Positions 17,604 to 26,909 of a stretch of DNA of 64,000 bases are shown here, piece after piece. The notes beneath the pieces were generated by a model. It saw only the letters and a program-made list of their open reading frames with translations. It was not told the DNA's origin and did not search any database. The position numbers were made by a program, and so were the translations under genes. Each line of letters opens with the position of its first letter. The first letter of the stretch is position 1. Origin of the DNA: CALODP01 sp942492055 (GTDB taxonomy: Bacteria > Bacteroidota > Ignavibacteria > Ignavibacteriales > Melioribacteraceae); contig CALODP010000015.1 in assembly GCA_942492055.1 (NCBI GenBank), forward strand, positions 124,001 through 188,000, given 5' to 3'.

Positions 17604-18917
17604 ATGAGATATCTCTCTTTTCTAATTTCCTTAGTTATGTTTCTTTGCTTCTCCTCGATGGCAGCGCAAGGACCGAAGACCGCTTATTATTATAATTCTC
17701 AAACAGAACTCTCTTTCGCCGAGTGCAATATTCGCTATCCGAACGGGAATAAGAAAAAGATCGGTTTTTTCCCGGTTATTAATGAGCATAAATTTGCCCC
17801 GATGGGCATTGACGGGTATACCAAAGATATTCGCCTGAATGATGATATTGTATTCATTGCGGACGGTGAGAAGCACTCCGGTGAATCCGATTGTTACGCC
17901 AAGGTTAATGTCGCGAATAAGGTTGTTATGTTCTACGCAGATTTCCCCGGGAGAATAGGGAAGAGGCAGAGCCTGAAAGAGAGAATAAGCCACGCCATTA
18001 CGGAAAGAGCCAAAAGAGTGGTTGTTGTTTCTTTTACAAATCAAACTCCACTATATAATGTAAAAATGAGAAGAGAGATTCCCGTTGTTTCCGTTAACAA
18101 TTCCATTGCCCGTGATATTTTTAGAGAAGCCGGGTATGATTATAATAGGATGCTCAATAACTGGAGGGAAGGTAAAATTCCTCCTTCCGAAAAGCTATCT
18201 TTAAAATTGAATCTTAACCTCAAAGGGAACTATTCAAGAGAGAGAAGCGGTAACTTCGAGTTTGCGTATCATCCCGATTTTATTAGTAAGGAAACCATAA
18301 AGCAAATCGAAAAACTCAACAACGGAGCTATCGATTTTCTTCTGAAACTCTTCGCGAAGGGGGGACTAAAATGGAAAAAGGAAAGAGTGGTCTATTTCGA
18401 TAGTTTCGAAGCGAAGATTTTTTATACCGGTTATTGGGGAGTAGGATTTAGTAGCGACGAAGGGGTTTTTAATGTCTTGTTGAAATCGAATGCCAATTAC
18501 GGGCTCGCCGTTCACGAGAATACACATTCGTTGCTTCGGAAAAACGGAAAAAGATTTATCTCCTTTTTTGACGAAGGCTTAGCAAGATATGCCGAAGCGA
18601 TGGCTACGGATAGAAATGTTAACAACGTGAAAACAATAGAGTATCTGATTAGTGGCAAACTATTTCGTCTGAAAGAAATGCTCGATTTTCAGATAGGAAA
18701 GAACAGCTTGGAAACTAAAGTCGGGTATCCGGCCGCCGGTTCCTTTACCGAGTTTTTAATAGATAAATATGGTCTGAAAAGAATGTTTAGCTTAAATGGG
18801 AAATCGCTCAAGAGAGCTTTCGGGAAAGGTACCGATACTCTTGAACGGGAATGGCTTGGCTGGCTCAACGAAAAATATCCATTCGAAAAGAAGTACATTG
18901 TTGCACATCTGAAGTAA
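17604..18917 (+). CDS. Secreted PA-domain gluzincin-type metallopeptidase
   Basis: A signal peptide (MRYLSFLISLVMFLCFSSMAAQ) is followed by a protease-associated-like domain at about residues 85-175 (VMFYADFPG, AKRVVVVSF, IPVVSVNNSIARDIF). A peptidase-MA-like zinc domain follows: His304-Glu-Asn-Thr-His308 is the HExxH motif and Glu324 in DEGLARYAE is the probable third ligand, 16 residues after His308. The enzyme should act outside the inner membrane. No propeptide or sorting domain is visible at the C-terminus. It stands alone between corA and the 21-bp repeat array. The exact peptidase family is not resolved. Confidence 0.75.
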   Translation: MRYLSFLISLVMFLCFSSMAAQGPKTAYYYNSQTELSFAECNIRYPNGNKKKIGFFPVINEHKFAPMGIDGYTKDIRLNDDIVFIADGEKHSGESDCYAKVNVANKVVMFYADFPGRIGKRQSLKERISHAITERAKRVVVVSFTNQTPLYNVKMRREIPVVSVNNSIARDIFREAGYDYNRMLNNWREGKIPPSEKLSLKLNLNLKGNYSRERSGNFEFAYHPDFISKETIKQIEKLNNGAIDFLLKLFAKGGLKWKKERVVYFDSFEAKIFYTGYWGVGFSSDEGVFNVLLKSNANYGLAVHENTHSLLRKNGKRFISFFDEGLARYAEAMATDRNVNNVKTIEYLISGKLFRLKEMLDFQIGKNSLETKVGYPAAGSFTEFLIDKYGLKRMFSLNGKSLKRAFGKGTDTLEREWLGWLNEKYPFEKKYIVAHLK

Positions 18918-19120
18918 CACAGGTAACTTAATACGGCTTTATCCGACGGAGTCTTCCATCATCTGCGAATGATAAATTCTATTCGTTGGAATTCCTTAAA
19001 TAAGTTACTATTCCTCGGATACCAAAGATATAACTAATCACCTTACCGATTTATCAAAGAAAACCGGCTGAATAAGCGGAACCATCCGTGGTATAATGGA
19101 AATTATTCGGAATTCAAACC

Positions 19121-19288
19121 AAAGGAGCATGAATTTGAAGCAAAGGAGGTAAACTTTGAACCAGAGGAGTATGAATTTGAAGCAAAGGATGTAAACTTTG
19201 AACCAAAGGAGCATGAATTTGAAACAAAGGAGGTGAACTTTGAACCGGAGGAGTATGAATTTGAAGCAAAGGAGCTGAACTTTGAACT
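19121..19288. repeat. Array A: 8 direct 21-bp units as 42-bp dimers
   Basis: Eight uninterrupted 21-bp units alternate between an odd type (AAAGGAGCATGAATTTGAAG...) and an even type (AAAGGAGGTAAACTTTGAAC...), giving four 42-bp dimers. One frame is open across the array as heptapeptide repeats such as KEVNFEP and KEHEFEA, but it has no usual start codon. Degenerate 21-base units can be aligned just upstream, at about 19079-19120. There are no spacers, so this is not a CRISPR array. Confidence 0.95.
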
Positions 19289-19295
19289 AAAGGAG

Positions 19296-19483
19296 CATTA
19301 CTTTACTTCAAACTTCAGATGATCTGCTCTGAATTACAGACGCTTTACTCCAAATCTCATATGCTCCGTAAGTTATTTCATCTCCTTTCCTATTTTTCCC
19401 GGACGCTTTGAAATAAACTTCAAAAACTCCGTAAGTTTTTTCGGATGATTTACTCTGAACTTAACCTCCTTTACTTCAAATTG
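19296..19483. repeat. Array A continuation: degenerate inverted 21-bp units
   Basis: Nine further units (the first 20 bp, the others 21 bp) resemble the reverse complement of the direct units: the last one, CTCCTTTACTTCAAATTG, is the reverse of CAATTTGAAGTAAAGGAG. Register is kept to the base across 188 bp although sequence identity has decayed. Direct plus inverted halves could fold into a large imperfect hairpin. The IS element has inserted at its right end. Confidence 0.8.
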
Positions 19484-20800
19484 GGTAGTGTCTCAAAAAG
19501 TGTGTACATTCGAAAATAAGTGAATACTAGTTTTCTAATCTCTCGGCAAATATATCCTTAAATTGATTTAAAATAAAACCCCATCCGGCTATAGGTTTAG
19601 TCCAAGCTCTTTCTACGTTTCTACATGCCAAATAAACAGCTTTAATGGCAGCTTCATCGGTTGGGAATTGGGTCTTATTCTTTGTGTATTTTCTAATGTT
19701 CTTATTTAGATTCTCTATAATATTTGTAGTATAAATGAGCTTTCTTATTTCAACGGGATAATCAAAATAGTTCGATAGATTCTCCCAATTTGTAAACCAT
19801 GAGTTGATTGGCATCCTATATTTGCTTCCCCATTTCTCTCTTAATTCTTCGAGTGCCTTTTCTCCGGCTTCTTTGTTCGGAGCTTCATAAACATTCTTCA
19901 GATCTATAGTAAAAAGCTTTCTATCCTTATAGGCTACGTATCTTAGTGTGTTGCGTATTTGATGTAGCACACAGACTTGAGTTACGGTTTTTGTGAATGT
20001 TTTCTTGATTACATCCGTAAATCCCTTCAGATTGTCTGTTGAGCTTATTAGGATGTCTTTTACTCCTCTTGATTTTAGGTCTGTTAATACTTCATACCAG
20101 TAGGATGAGGATTCTTCTTTGCTTAGCCATAGGCCTAATACTTCCTTGCGCCCTTCGCTGTTTAAGCCGATGGCTATGTTTATTGTTTTGTCTGCTAATC
20201 TGTAGTTCTCTCTTATCTTTATATGGAGGGCGTCCATCCAGACGATATAATATAATTTGTCCAGTGGTCTGTTCCTCCATTCTTCTATTTTCGGTAATAT
20301 TTTATCGGTCATTCTCGATATCGAGCTTTTATCTATCTTCACCCCATATATGTCTTCTATACTCTCTTGTATGTCTCTTACGCTCATTCCTTTGCTGTAC
20401 AATAACAGTATCTTTTCTTCTATCATATCTATTACTTTCTTTCGCTTCGGGACTAGTTTTGGGGTGAAACTCCCATTCCTATCTCGCGGTACTTCTATGC
20501 TGTATTCCCCGTTTTTAGTCTTTACTAGCTTGGCTTTATTGCCGTTCCTACTGTTTTCTTTTCCTTCTTCTTCTCTCTTTTGGTACTTCTCATAGCCCAG
20601 ATGTTCATCCATTTCTGCTTCTAACAGAGTTTCTATGGTTTCCTTATATAACTCGTCAAAAAAACTATGTACATCTTTTCCTTTTAGTTCTTTCTTTAGT
20701 AATCCTTTCAATTCTTCTTTATTCCCTTTTTCCATGGTGTCTCCTTTTTTTTGTGCGAATATAGTGTTTTTTTTATTTACACACTTTTTGAGACACTACC
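19484..20800 (-). mobile_element. Intact IS256-family insertion sequence
   Basis: A 1317-bp element bounded by perfect 23-bp inverted repeats at 19484-19506 and 20778-20800 (both begin GGTAGTGTCTCAAAAAG reading inward). It is flanked by an 8-bp target duplication, TCAAATTG, at 19476-19483 and 20801-20808. Eight to nine bp is what IS256 elements produce. It carries one transposase gene and no passenger. The perfect termini and target duplication suggest a recent insertion into the repeat array. Confidence 0.97.
19527..20735 (-). CDS. IS256-family transposase
   Basis: DDE transposase of the mutator-like IS256 group, 402 residues. The N-terminal part (LLEAEMDEHLGYEKY, then SRNGN and FTPKLVPKRKK) binds the terminal repeats. 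Catalytic residues are Asp168 (WMDALHIKI), Asp234 (SSTDNLKGF) and Glu341 (TTNIIENLNKNIRKY), with the insertion-domain CVLHQIRN segment between. Nothing is disrupted, so the element is probably active. The start ATG follows AAGGAG. It fills nearly the whole element, leaving short ends for the inverted repeats. Confidence 0.97.
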   Translation of the reverse strand: MEKGNKEELKGLLKKELKGKDVHSFFDELYKETIETLLEAEMDEHLGYEKYQKREEEGKENSRNGNKAKLVKTKNGEYSIEVPRDRNGSFTPKLVPKRKKVIDMIEEKILLLYSKGMSVRDIQESIEDIYGVKIDKSSISRMTDKILPKIEEWRNRPLDKLYYIVWMDALHIKIRENYRLADKTINIAIGLNSEGRKEVLGLWLSKEESSSYWYEVLTDLKSRGVKDILISSTDNLKGFTDVIKKTFTKTVTQVCVLHQIRNTLRYVAYKDRKLFTIDLKNVYEAPNKEAGEKALEELREKWGSKYRMPINSWFTNWENLSNYFDYPVEIRKLIYTTNIIENLNKNIRKYTKNKTQFPTDEAAIKAVYLACRNVERAWTKPIAGWGFILNQFKDIFAERLEN

Positions 20801-20808
20801 TCAAATTG

Positions 20809-21269
20809 CTGAAGAATTCTACCAATTCCTGTAAACTGAAGGAATTACTACGGGGGATAATGAGTCACCGGGTTGTAAATAATCTTTTCTCCCCGGTGTA
20901 AGGTGTTCTCGAAAAGGGGAGATTAGTAATATGAACTAAAGGGATTTCTTTGCTTGCAAACCTCGCTATTGCAATAGTAAGAAATTCTATCCGAAGAGCA
21001 GGCATCTTTCCGAGACAGGGAACTAGGTTAGTTAGAGAAATTTTATTCGTTCAAATGGGGTATGTATTTCAAAATACAGATTCTTAACGTAAATATAACA
21101 TCCCGTAAATGTTAGAGATTATTAGAGTAATACTTCAGGAAGGCTATAATAACAAGGGGAAAAGGGTTTGATATCATTAAAACAATAGGGCAATTGGATA
21201 GAAAGAGTTTAAAACTTATATGAAATGTCAACTTTTTTTCGCAAATTGTCTCTTCATTTTTGGTGATAT
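20809..21269. other. Gene-free stretch right of the IS
   Basis: The first 42 bases can be aligned as two more degenerate 21-bp units of array A. A 7-bp inverted repeat (CACCGGG...CCCGGTG) lies at about 20867-20898. Beyond that I see AT-rich sequence with no open frame, RNA gene or clear promoter before nrnA. Confidence 0.5.
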
Positions 21270-22265
21270 ATGAAACATTTTAGTAAGATTCAAAAAATCA
21301 TTGATGAGAATGAAAGTTTTGTTCTCTCCACTCACGTTAACCCTGACGGGGATGCTTTGGGCTCTGAGCTTGCCTTTTACTACTATTTAACCGCGTTAAA
21401 AAAGGATGTAAGGATTATAAATCATAGTCCGGTTCCGGAAACACTAATGTTTATGGACGCTGACAATGTAATTGAGCAATATGAAGAAGAGAAGCATTAT
21501 GACCTGATACAAAGCGTAGATGTTTTGGCCGCTATTGATCTCAATCAGTTGGGAAGACTCTTCAGCATGGAAGAGGCTTTCAGAAATAGTCCCGCTACAA
21601 AGATGTGTATCGATCATCATCAGGATCCTGAAAACTTTACAGAGCACATGTTCGATTATCATGATGCCTCTTCGACCGGGGAAATTATTTTCGATCTCTT
21701 CAAAGCAACCGGTAAGGTTGAGCTTAATGAGAAGATTGCGCTAAATCTTTATACTGCGATAATGACTGACACCGGCTCTTTCAAATACGAAAGGACAACA
21801 TCGAAGATTCATCTGATTGTGGCCGAGTTGCTTACCTACGGAATTATTCCCCGCGAAATTGATTATCTGATAAACGAGCAGGGAAGTTTAAGCCGATTAA
21901 AACTACTCGGAAGAGCATTCGATTCTTATAAGATAGATGAGACCGGTGTTATCGGGCATATGACGATTACGAAAAAGGATTTGGAAGAAGCAAACGCTGT
22001 TGAAGCCGATATTGAAGGCTTTGTGAATTACTGTATGTCCGTAAAAGGGGTGCAGATCGGATTGCTTTTCTTTGAGATGGAGAATGGTGTAAAAGTCAGT
22101 TTCAGATCGATAGGAGAAATTCCCATACGGGATCTGGCTATGGAATTCGGGGGCGGAGGACATTTTCACGCTGCCGGCGCAAGAATTTTCGGCGGAGAGA
22201 TTATTGAGTATAAGGAAAAGGTACTCGAGGCCGCAAAAAAATATGTAAAGTTCGCGAGGAAATAG
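21270..22265 (+). CDS. nrnA: DHH-family oligoribonuclease/PAP phosphatase
   Basis: Degrades very short RNA oligonucleotides and dephosphorylates 3'-phosphoadenosine 5'-phosphate. The N-terminal DHH domain has HVNPDGDALGSE near residue 23, DLNQLGRL and IDHHQDPENF; the C-terminal DHHA1 domain has the glycine-rich substrate loop FGGGGHFHAAGA near residue 295. Length (331 aa) is standard for NrnA. The stop codon directly abuts the ATG of the aminopeptidase gene, so the two form an operon. No strong ribosome site precedes the start. Confidence 0.93.
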   Translation: MKHFSKIQKIIDENESFVLSTHVNPDGDALGSELAFYYYLTALKKDVRIINHSPVPETLMFMDADNVIEQYEEEKHYDLIQSVDVLAAIDLNQLGRLFSMEEAFRNSPATKMCIDHHQDPENFTEHMFDYHDASSTGEIIFDLFKATGKVELNEKIALNLYTAIMTDTGSFKYERTTSKIHLIVAELLTYGIIPREIDYLINEQGSLSRLKLLGRAFDSYKIDETGVIGHMTITKKDLEEANAVEADIEGFVNYCMSVKGVQIGLLFFEMENGVKVSFRSIGEIPIRDLAMEFGGGGHFHAAGARIFGGEIIEYKEKVLEAAKKYVKFARK

Positions 22266-23750
22266 ATGTATAAAAAGATTGATATTCAGTTTGGTAAATT
22301 CGGAGAAGAATCACTCCCGAAATCATGTTCCCTCTCTTTCATCGTTAAGAAAGGAAAAGATGATGAGATAAGGGAGGCATTGAAGGAACATCCGTTTAAC
22401 GAGTTGCAAGTAGAGGCTTTGATCGAGGGAAAGTGTAGCGAGATAGAATGCTACTGGATGGATGAAACTCCCGCGGTAGAGACAGTTCATTTGCTCAAGT
22501 TAGATAAGAAGTTCGATCAGGATTATTTCCGTAATTACCTTGCCGGATTCATCGGAAAAATTTTCGAGAAAGGTATTTGCAATCTTGAAGTAGTGATTCC
22601 CGAATACAAGCAATTCTCGAAATACTTCACGAGTGAAGAGTATTATTATCAATCTTTTGTTGAAGGACTTTTGTTAGGGAATTACGAATTCGACAAATAT
22701 AAATCGAAGAAGGAAAAGATTGATTCACTTGAGGTGATAATAAATTCCTCGAACGAAAAGCTTACGAACTCTGCTATTGTGCAAGGGGAATATCTGATAG
22801 AATCGGTTAGCTTTGCCAAGGATTTGGTTAACGAGCCTGCTATTGTTCTTACCCCTATGGAATTAGCCAAGAGAGCGGAGATAGAGTTGGTTAAGTTCGG
22901 AGTTGATGTTACGGTTCTTACAAAGACCGAATTGGAAGATAAGAAGATGGGAGGGATATTAGCTGTTGGTGGCGCCAGCGCTAACGATCCGTGCCTGATA
23001 AAAATGGAATACAAACCGAAGGGAAAAGCAAAAAAGAAAGTTGCTCTTGTTGGAAAGGGAGTAACATACGACGCCGGAGGTTTATCAATAAAGCCGACAA
23101 GCGGCATGGTTGATATGAACGCTGATATGTCGGGAGCCGCGGTTGTTATCGGTATTATAAAAGCTGCCGCGATGAATAATGTAAATATAGAGTTAGTGGG
23201 TTTTATTCCTGCGGTCGAGAATATGATATCGGGTAATTCTTATAAACCGGGGGATATCTTAACAAGCTATTCCGGCAAGACGATTGAAGTAAAGGATACT
23301 GACGCAGAAGGAAGGCTTGTACTGGCCGACGCTTTAACATACGCCTCGGAACATAAGCCGGACGAGATAATTGATTTTGCTACCCTTACAGGCGCTTGTG
23401 TGGCTGCGTTGGGAGAGTTTACCGGCGGTCTGTTTACCGATTCGGATAAGATTGCCGAAGGGCTATCAGCGGCGGGGAATAAAACATACGAAAGAGTTTG
23501 GAGAATGCCATTCTGGAAAGAGTTTGATAAGTTGATCGAAAGTGATATAGCCGATGTATCTAATTTAGGCCCAAGATGGGGAGGAGCTATTACCGCGGGT
23601 AAGTTCCTGGAGAATTTTGTAGATGATAAAATAGATTGGGCTCATCTTGATATTGCCGGTCCGGCTACAAAGCATAAGTTCAAAAATTATACTGAGAAAT
23701 GGCATACGGCTTTCGGTATTCGTTTGGTTTACGAATACCTTAGCAAGTAA
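22266..23750 (+). CDS. pepA: Leucyl aminopeptidase (M17)
   Basis: Cytoplasmic dizinc aminopeptidase removing N-terminal residues from peptides. The N-terminal domain is poorly conserved as usual. The C-terminal catalytic domain has the metal-site Lys/Asp in LVGKGVTYDAGGLSIKP and the bicarbonate/metal motif TDAEGRLVLADAL, where the usual NTDAEGR reads DTDAEGR. FATLTGACVAALGEF and the C-terminal HLDIAGPA complete the family pattern. 494 residues. It follows nrnA without a gap and converges on the lol operon with no spacer: its stop abuts that of the ABC ATPase gene. Confidence 0.95.
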   Translation: MYKKIDIQFGKFGEESLPKSCSLSFIVKKGKDDEIREALKEHPFNELQVEALIEGKCSEIECYWMDETPAVETVHLLKLDKKFDQDYFRNYLAGFIGKIFEKGICNLEVVIPEYKQFSKYFTSEEYYYQSFVEGLLLGNYEFDKYKSKKEKIDSLEVIINSSNEKLTNSAIVQGEYLIESVSFAKDLVNEPAIVLTPMELAKRAEIELVKFGVDVTVLTKTELEDKKMGGILAVGGASANDPCLIKMEYKPKGKAKKKVALVGKGVTYDAGGLSIKPTSGMVDMNADMSGAAVVIGIIKAAAMNNVNIELVGFIPAVENMISGNSYKPGDILTSYSGKTIEVKDTDAEGRLVLADALTYASEHKPDEIIDFATLTGACVAALGEFTGGLFTDSDKIAEGLSAAGNKTYERVWRMPFWKEFDKLIESDIADVSNLGPRWGGAITAGKFLENFVDDKIDWAHLDIAGPATKHKFKNYTEKWHTAFGIRLVYEYLSK

Positions 23751-24431
23751 TTAGTTTTCCAAGAGAAGACCGTCTTTCATTTCGAATACGATATCGGCAA
23801 GCTTTACAAGCTCGGGGTTATGAGTAACGAGTAGTAAGGTTTGGCGATATTTGTTTTTTAAATCGAGAAACAGTTGGTGAACTAGTTCGCTGTTCTTCGA
23901 GTCGAGATTACCCGTTGGTTCATCTCCGAACATAATGCTTGGGTTATTAACCAAAGCACGCGCCATTGCTACTCTTTGTTGCTCACCGCCGGAAAGTTCG
24001 GAAGGCTTATGATGAATTCTTTCGGCAAGCCCGACGATCTCTAAAATTTCCTTACTCTTTATCTCAGCTTTCTTTGGCGAAATACCTCTGATCATTTGAG
24101 GAATATTAACGTTCTCCAAAGCGGTAAATTCCGGCAACAGGTGATGAAACTGAAATACAAATCCGAGATGTTCGTTACGAAAATCGGAAAGCTTATCGTC
24201 GCTTAGTTGGAAAAGGTTCGTGTTGTTCATTACAACACTACCCGAATCCGGTTTGTCCAATCCTCCCAGAATATGAAGAAGAGTACTTTTGCCCGCGCCG
24301 GATGCGCCTACAATAACAGTGATTTTCTCTCTTTCCAATGAAAGGGAAACACCTTTAAGTATATCCAAAGTCTGGTTGTTATTCTTCTTAAAAGATTTAC
24401 AAATATTTTCGCATTTCAGTATATGATCCAT
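23751..24431 (-). CDS. lolD: LolD-type ABC transporter ATPase
   Basis: ATPase of a lipoprotein-releasing (LolCDE-like) transporter that extracts lipoproteins from the inner membrane for delivery to the outer membrane. Walker A is GASGAGKST near residue 43, the signature is LSGGEQQRVAMARAL near residue 142, and Walker B is IMFGDEPTGNLD. The 226-residue size and the two upstream FtsX-type permeases identify the LolD group among MacB/LolD ATPases. It is the last gene of the operon, 17 bases after the second permease. The many lipoproteins in this window are plausible cargo. Confidence 0.9.
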   Translation of the reverse strand: MDHILKCENICKSFKKNNNQTLDILKGVSLSLEREKITVIVGASGAGKSTLLHILGGLDKPDSGSVVMNNTNLFQLSDDKLSDFRNEHLGFVFQFHHLLPEFTALENVNIPQMIRGISPKKAEIKSKEILEIVGLAERIHHKPSELSGGEQQRVAMARALVNNPSIMFGDEPTGNLDSKNSELVHQLFLDLKNKYRQTLLLVTHNPELVKLADIVFEMKDGLLLEN

Positions 24432-24448
24432 ATCTCTACCGGGAATAA

Positions 24449-25681
24449 TTATTCGTATTTTATTGCGTCAATGATATTAATTTTAGCCGCGCGTTTGGCC
24501 GGATAATATGAGGCCAAAAATGTAAGGAACATCGAGGCGAGAGCTATAATAAAGATATCCCAAAATCTTACTTGCATAGGAATAGCGTCGATAAGAAACT
24601 TGGTAGAATCCAGTGAGTAAATTTTAAATTCAATTTGTAACCAACAGACAAAGAGCCCCAAAGCGACTCCGGTTAAAGTCCCGATGCAACCGACCAGTAA
24701 TCCTTCGAACATAAAGATACGCAAAATGGAATTCGCTTTCATACCCATAGCGCGAAAGACTCCGATATCTTTCTTCTTTTCGTGGACAGTCATTGTTAAT
24801 GAGCCAAGAATATTAAATGTTGCTACGGAGATGATAAGGCTTAGCAGTAAAAAAGCTCCCCATCTTTCCAACAGCATAACGCTGTAAAGATCCTCGTGCA
24901 AATCGTACCATGAACGAATTGAGAAATCCTCTTTTCCGAAGTTGGCAAGCATTTCGTTTTTTATTTTAGTCGAGGCATCCATATCATGCAATCTTATTTC
25001 ATAACCTGATATTCTATTATGCATGTTAAGAACTTGTTTGGCGGCATCGAGAGAAGCAAAACACATCCCGACATCGTATTTGGGATTCTGCGCGGAAAAG
25101 ACAGCCGACACAACAAATCGCTGTGTTCTGGGAATAACCGTGAAATTGCTTACCATCTTTTCAAGATTCTTAATTGAGCTTACTGTAATAGTATCTCCTA
25201 TCCAGCAAGATATCCTGTTTGCAAGTCTGGCACCTATTACAATTTTATCTATTCCCTCTTCCTTGTCCAAGCCGAATTTGCCTGATATAATTACAGTTTG
25301 TATTCCCCAGTCACTATTCTTCTCGCTCTCTTCAATACCTTTTAATTCGACTATCTCGTATGAGCGATCCCCTTTTATTATTACTTTCCCCTCGGCAAAA
25401 GGGGAGAAGGACTTTATCGTAGGATATTTAACAAATTCTTCTTTTAGCTTGAGTAGTTCGGTTGTTGCTTCGCTATTCTTTGCTGTTACAGTTAAATGAG
25501 GATCAAGGTTTACTAGCATTGAGGTTACTAATTCTCCGAAGCCATTAAATACGGAGATAACAATTACCAATGCAGCTACTCCAAGAATAATACCTGCGGT
25601 TGATATTCCTGAGATAATCGAAATGAAGTTAATCTTTCTTTTCGATTTGAGATATCTTTTGGAAATGAATAATTCGAACAT
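24449..25681 (-). CDS. LolC/LolE-type lipoprotein-releasing permease
   Basis: Inner-membrane permease with one N-terminal helix, a large periplasmic domain (about 50-270) and three C-terminal FtsX-type helices (FNILGSLTMTVHEKKKDIGVFRAMG is the cytoplasmic coupling element). The C-terminal SYYPAKRAAKINIIDAIKYE is typical of LolC/E. ATG 25681 is used; a TTG nine bases earlier would overlap the upstream gene. The upstream stop codon is one base away, so translation is probably coupled. 410 residues. Which of LolC and LolE it corresponds to cannot be decided from sequence alone. Confidence 0.9.
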   Translation of the reverse strand: MFELFISKRYLKSKRKINFISIISGISTAGIILGVAALVIVISVFNGFGELVTSMLVNLDPHLTVTAKNSEATTELLKLKEEFVKYPTIKSFSPFAEGKVIIKGDRSYEIVELKGIEESEKNSDWGIQTVIISGKFGLDKEEGIDKIVIGARLANRISCWIGDTITVSSIKNLEKMVSNFTVIPRTQRFVVSAVFSAQNPKYDVGMCFASLDAAKQVLNMHNRISGYEIRLHDMDASTKIKNEMLANFGKEDFSIRSWYDLHEDLYSVMLLERWGAFLLLSLIISVATFNILGSLTMTVHEKKKDIGVFRAMGMKANSILRIFMFEGLLVGCIGTLTGVALGLFVCWLQIEFKIYSLDSTKFLIDAIPMQVRFWDIFIIALASMFLTFLASYYPAKRAAKINIIDAIKYE

Positions 25682-25682
25682 A

Positions 25683-26909
25683 TCAATCAAACCTTATCGC
25701 GCTAAGAGGTTGTATTTTCGCCGCAATGTAACTCGGTATAAAAGCCGAAACAACACTTAAGGCAAAAGCAATAACAGAAACAATTAAATAATTCCAGGGA
25801 TCAATAGTTATCGGAACAGTTGACAAATAGTAAACCGAAGCCGGAAGCGAAACTAACTCGAAGCTAATCTGTAGCCAACTAAGAAGAAACGCAAGGGCGT
25901 TACCTATTACTATTCCAATAAAAGAAAGGTACACTCCTTGAATTACAAATATTTGTAATATCTGATTCCTTCTGGCTCCCATTGATTTGAGAATTCCTAT
26001 CGCCTGAGTTCGCTCAAGGACTATCATTAATATAGTCCCTACAATATTGAAGACGGCAACCAGAATAATAAGTCCCAATATCAGTGGAATCGGTTTCCTC
26101 TGTAGTTCCAACCAAGTGAATATATGTTGAAATTGTTGAAATACGCTTCTGGCATAGTAGGGATAACTAAAATAATCTTGTAATGAATTACTGAGACTAT
26201 CGATTTTGGTGATGTCATTAAGCTTAATATTATAGCCGGAGATAATATGTGAGTTATCTATGAGTGTTCCTGCTTCCTTAAAGGAAACATATGCTTTCAT
26301 ATCATCATATTCCGCCATACCGCTTTTGTAAATACCGGAAACCCTATATTGTTGAATAGCGGGTGGATTGTTAAAGGTAGGCATCTTATCTCCTTTAAGA
26401 GAAAAGATTAGGACTTTATCATCTACCTTCAATAGCAATTTCTCTGCTAATGTTTCACCGATAAGAATTCCAGCTAATCCGTCTTTTTCCTCAAAGCTCA
26501 TTTCGCCTGCGGTAATATACTTCTTTAATTCCGATTCATGATATTTTTCAGTTACTCCGGTAACAACAATTCCTTCCGAATTCTGTTTGGAGCGAATTAT
26601 ACAATTCTTTGAAATATAAGGAGTAATCTCTTCGCAATAAGGATTTAGCTGATTTTCTATCTCCTTTATAATAATAGGATTGTCCGGGAGATTCTTTCCC
26701 GAAAATCCCGAGACTACAATATGAGAATTGAAATTAGTAATCTTTTCCCTTACGGTATTTTCGAATCCATCTAAAATGGTAAGGGCAATAATGAGAACTG
26801 CTACTCCTATCGCTATACCTACAATAGTAATTGCGGAGATAAGAGATATTAGCTTCGAATCCGTTTTGGAATGAATGTATCTATTTGCTATGAATAAGGG
26901 TAGTTTCAT
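25683..26909 (-). CDS. LolC/LolE-type lipoprotein-releasing permease
   Basis: First gene of the lol-like operon, 408 residues. It has the same topology as its neighbour: an N-terminal helix (ISAITIVGIAIGVAVLIIAL), a periplasmic domain and three C-terminal helices ending SYIAAKIQPLSAIRFD. The coupling element reads GTILMIVLERTQAIGILKSMGARRNQI. The two permeases are clearly related but divergent, as expected for a heterodimeric LolCE pair, in contrast to the single LolF-like permease of some lineages. The promoter must lie between 26910 and the tRNA-Pro gene. Confidence 0.9.
   Translation of the reverse strand: MKLPLFIANRYIHSKTDSKLISLISAITIVGIAIGVAVLIIALTILDGFENTVREKITNFNSHIVVSGFSGKNLPDNPIIIKEIENQLNPYCEEITPYISKNCIIRSKQNSEGIVVTGVTEKYHESELKKYITAGEMSFEEKDGLAGILIGETLAEKLLLKVDDKVLIFSLKGDKMPTFNNPPAIQQYRVSGIYKSGMAEYDDMKAYVSFKEAGTLIDNSHIISGYNIKLNDITKIDSLSNSLQDYFSYPYYARSVFQQFQHIFTWLELQRKPIPLILGLIILVAVFNIVGTILMIVLERTQAIGILKSMGARRNQILQIFVIQGVYLSFIGIVIGNALAFLLSWLQISFELVSLPASVYYLSTVPITIDPWNYLIVSVIAFALSVVSAFIPSYIAAKIQPLSAIRFD

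Noticed and set aside
19121..19288. CRISPR array
   Set aside because: Units are contiguous with no unique spacers, and no cas genes are present. The same applies to the arrays at 34641-34916 and 54384-54824.
20039..20595. Frames opposite the transposase gene
   Set aside because: They overlap the intact IS256 transposase in antisense and consist of low-complexity hydrophobic sequence.
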